10,310 nt of DNA from an uncultured Porphyromonadaceae bacterium (lineage in GTDB: Bacteria; Bacteroidota; Bacteroidia; Bacteroidales; Muribaculaceae), in NCBI GenBank assembly GCA_947174735.1, contig CAMWKC010000062.1, positions 1-10,310 of the forward strand, in the 5' to 3' direction. The stretch's first letter is position 1, and the number at the start of each line of letters is the position of its first letter. Positions 9,057 through 10,310 of this stretch are shown here, one piece after another. Under the pieces are notes generated by a model. That model saw nothing but the letters and a program-made list of their open reading frames with translations. It did not search any database and was not told the origin of the DNA. A program made the translations under genes and the position numbers.

Positions 9057-9407
9057 CTAAATGTATTGTTTTAATTTCCACCTTTTGTTCACATCTTTTT
9101 CTCCATTGATAATCCTAACATGGTGGGTAAAGCTTAGATTTCCAAACAATTCTAAATCGTCAGTCGTGATTGTCGATTTAGATGAGAGCGGTGATGTTGT
9201 TTCTATTTCGCCAATCATGATTGGCGAAATAGATGATATAGAATCGTTAGCTGAAATATATCGGCCTATACCATAGTATAGAGACAACATTTCACGATTA
9301 ACTAACTTCGCTGCTTGATACTGACTTCGAAGAATCGCGTCTTTTATTGTCTGGACAGCAATATCATAATCTGCTGGGTTATGCTGTATAATTGTTTCTT
9401 TTGCCAT
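9057..9407 (-). pseudogene. DUF1016/YhcG-type gene, internally deleted and truncated
   Basis: The 116-residue frame keeps two non-adjacent parts of a DUF1016 (YhcG-type) protein. The start (to about residue 53: AAKLVNREMLSLYYGIGRYI) is the N-terminal helical domain. Residues about 81-106 (TTDDLELFGNLSFTHHVRI) belong to the segment that normally precedes the C-terminal PD-(D/E)XK nuclease domain. The roughly 80 residues expected between them, including the 'GTGAIxxIS' and 'LPGLRGFS' region, are missing without loss of frame. After EKDVNKR the sequence leaves the family and stops, so the whole nuclease domain is gone; family members are usually about 340-370 residues. A perfect 32-bp palindrome sits just after the apparent deletion point. 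DUF1016 proteins often travel with restriction-modification and other accessory loci. No catalytic function is expected. Confidence 0.7.
9202..9233. repeat. Perfect 32-bp palindrome inside the DUF1016 remnant
   Basis: Sixteen bases, centred between 9217 and 9218, are mirrored exactly with no spacer; the core reads CGCCAATCATGATTGGCG. Because it is in the matching register, both strands encode the peptide ISPIMIGEI: the minus frame belongs to the gene remnant and the plus frame is accidental. A perfect palindrome of this length without a loop is rare in coding DNA and could be an extrusion or recombination site, a protein-binding site, or the scar of the deletion beside it. Confidence 0.9.
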
Positions 9408-9458
9408 AATAATGGAATTTACTGATTATTTGTTGATTGCAGAGATGACAGTCATGAT

Positions 9459-9542
9459 TTAGGCCGGAGTCAGGCCCTTTAGGAGTTTTATAGCCTGTTT
9501 CCCCTTAGTCGTAGTAGATTTTGCAGCTGTATTAATAAGAAT
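9459..9542 (-). pseudogene. Possible C-terminal coding scrap, unassigned
   Basis: Between the two nuclease remnants the minus strand holds an open stretch with protein-like composition (INTAAKSTTTKGKQAIKLL, then KGLTPA and a stop at 9459-9461) but no start codon; a stop lies just upstream, before an A/T-rich FLYIL reading. It may be the tail of a lost gene. I cannot assign a family and it may be chance. Confidence 0.25.
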
Positions 9543-9558
9543 ATATAAAAATTATTGA

Positions 9559-9879
9559 TTATTCTTCTGCTATAATCCAGCGGGATATATTGCGGGTTCG
9601 CTTTGAGAATCCGATTCCGATTTTGAACAGTCTTTTGCCATCTTTTTTGAATGGTAACAGATAGGCTTTGGCATTTATCTGTGATAGGGCGACATTGGCA
9701 GAGCCGTTAAGTTTAAGCTCCATGACGTACACATAATCGTTGGTCGTCAGTAAAATGTCTATACGTCCGTAAGATATACGGTATTCTGTGTGTATATTAA
9801 ATCCGAGCAAACGAAATATGATATAGATATTATTCTCAAAATAAATTTCCGGTTTATTTTTGGATAAATCGTATGGCAT
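9559..9879 (-). pseudogene. C-terminal PD-(D/E)XK nuclease part of a broken AAA-ATPase-like gene
   Basis: This 106-residue piece is the C-terminal end of the AAA-ATPase-like/PD-(D/E)XK protein family common in Bacteroidales (Pfam AAA-ATPase_like plus PDDEXK_9, formerly DUF1703). It shows the family run NKPEIYFENNIYIIFRLLGF, and the nuclease residues are still present: Asp41 in GRIDILL and Glu54-x-Lys56 in VMELKLN, with Gln67 after them. Reading further upstream in the same frame gives TCSFLAD directly before MPYDL, matching the family's usual SFLADIPYDL, so the ATG at 9879 is an internal methionine, not a real start. A stop codon precedes that extension. The rest of the gene continues in a different frame at 9885-10124, with about 300 or more residues missing between. 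Expression as a separate nuclease domain is possible but unsupported. Confidence 0.8.
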
Positions 9880-9884
9880 ATCGG

Positions 9885-10124
9885 CTAAGAATGAGCATGT
9901 TTACTAATGGCAAGACCAGCAAACAGGTCCTGTCTACCTTCGTAGAAAGCCTCGATTGTAGATAACAGAAGGCTCTTGCCAAAACGTCGCGGACGACTGA
10001 GAAAATAATACTTCCCTTTGGAAACGAGAGTATTGATTAACTCTGTCTTATCCACATAAACATATCCCTCTTCAATGATTTCAGAAAAGGTCTCGATCCC
10101 TATCGGATATTTCAACACCTCCAT
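9885..10124 (-). pseudogene. N-terminal ATP-binding part of the same broken AAA-ATPase-like gene
   Basis: This 79-residue piece begins like complete family members ([20 protein letters not shown], then VDKT) and contains the ATP-binding loop RPRRFGKS at 44-51, followed by [24 protein letters not shown]. At that point the family would continue for several hundred residues; here the sequence leaves the family after about four more codons and hits a stop at 9885-9887. The downstream C-terminal nuclease part resumes in another frame within about 20 bases, so one internal deletion near 9888-9905 explains both pieces. Full-length members are about 520 residues. The predicted promoter ahead of the gene still looks intact. 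The deletion joint is directly visible; loss of function is inferred. Confidence 0.82.
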
Positions 10125-10188
10125 ACTATTCCCGTTTTAAATAATGCTGGACGACTAATGTACACCAATAATTAAGTGATTGTCCATG

Positions 10189-10219
10189 CAAAAATATGAA
10201 AAAGAATTTCAAATTCAAA
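10189..10219 (-). promoter_or_regulatory. Consensus Bacteroidota promoter of the broken ATPase gene
   Basis: On the minus strand TTTG (10216-10219), a spacer of 19 bases, and TATTTTTG (10189-10196) match the TTTG/TAnnTTTG consensus exactly. Transcription would start near 10182, leaving a leader of about 58 bases before the ATG at 10124. It is the best promoter match in the window, although the gene behind it is broken. Confidence 0.65.
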
Positions 10220-10249
10220 ATATAGGTACAGAAAGCAGAAACTGTCATA

Positions 10250-10284
10250 TTTTACTTTACTTTTAATGTTTTACTTTACTTTTA
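10250..10284. repeat. Two direct copies of a 16-base A/T-rich repeat
   Basis: TTTTACTTTACTTTTA occurs at 10250-10265 and 10269-10284, separated by ATG... only as three spacer bases, a period of 19. The pair lies about 30-65 bases upstream of the -33 box of the minus-strand promoter. It could be an operator or an upstream A/T element; the low complexity makes chance duplication possible. The window ends before it can be seen whether more copies follow. Confidence 0.5.
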
Positions 10285-10310
10285 CTTAATGAGAGCATAT
10301 AATCTATTTA

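Noticed and set aside
9061..9276. Plus-strand open frame of 71 codons across the palindrome
   Set aside because: It is the complement of the DUF1016 remnant; its ISPIMIGEI peptide is only the palindrome read backwards.
9408..9558. tRNA or structured RNA gene between the remnants
   Set aside because: No cloverleaf-compatible arms or T-loop sequence could be found.
8933..10310. Insertion sequence, integrase or CRISPR array as cause of the degraded region
   Set aside because: No transposase, terminal inverted-repeat pair with target duplication, or regularly spaced repeats are visible.

Overview
The window looks like chromosomal DNA from a Bacteroidota, most likely an intestinal Bacteroidales of the Muribaculaceae type (the family is an inference). 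The evidence is the Bacteroidota promoter pattern (TTTG, about 19-21 bases, TAnnTTTG) at two places, start codons preceded by A-rich stretches rather than Shine-Dalgarno sites, a 430-residue tyrosyl-tRNA synthetase, and a lipoprotein of the M28 glutaminyl-cyclase type that is characteristic of this phylum.

Layout. Bases 1-324 are A/T-rich with no supported gene. A long uncharacterised gene (325-2610, +) follows; parts of it recall a phage virion-protein-like family of Bacteroidota. It runs 61 bp into the 3' end of a leftward operon: an LtaS/sulfatase-fold membrane phosphotransferase (3514-5613, -) followed, with a 14-base overlap, by GDP-L-fucose synthase (2550-3527, -). A short control region (about 5614-5765) separates this from a rightward cluster: a WaaE/KdtX-like family 2 glycosyltransferase (5766-6578), an M28 lipoprotein resembling bacterial glutaminyl cyclase (6601-7581) and tyrS (7640-8932). 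The divergent region carries a good promoter for the glycosyltransferase, a mirror-image -7 element facing the other way, a small dyad between them, and a hairpin in the leader of the leftward operon.

Right of tyrS a strong stem-loop (8971-9022) ends the housekeeping block. The remainder (9057-10310) is A/T-rich and degraded. It holds a shortened DUF1016/YhcG-type gene that has lost its central part and whole nuclease domain, and contains a perfect 32-bp palindrome. Next to it is an AAA-ATPase-like/PD-(D/E)XK gene reduced to its N-terminal ATP-binding end and C-terminal nuclease end, joined out of frame. The promoter of the latter still looks intact.

Functionally the left and middle parts form a cell-envelope neighbourhood: GDP-fucose for fucosylated surface glycans, a membrane phosphotransferase, a sugar transferase, and an exported enzyme that probably forms N-terminal pyroglutamate. 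I saw no complete mobile element, CRISPR array, rRNA or tRNA. No convincing new multi-gene system is visible; the most unusual items are the decayed nuclease pair with its palindrome, the divergent control region, and the uncharacterised 761-residue protein.
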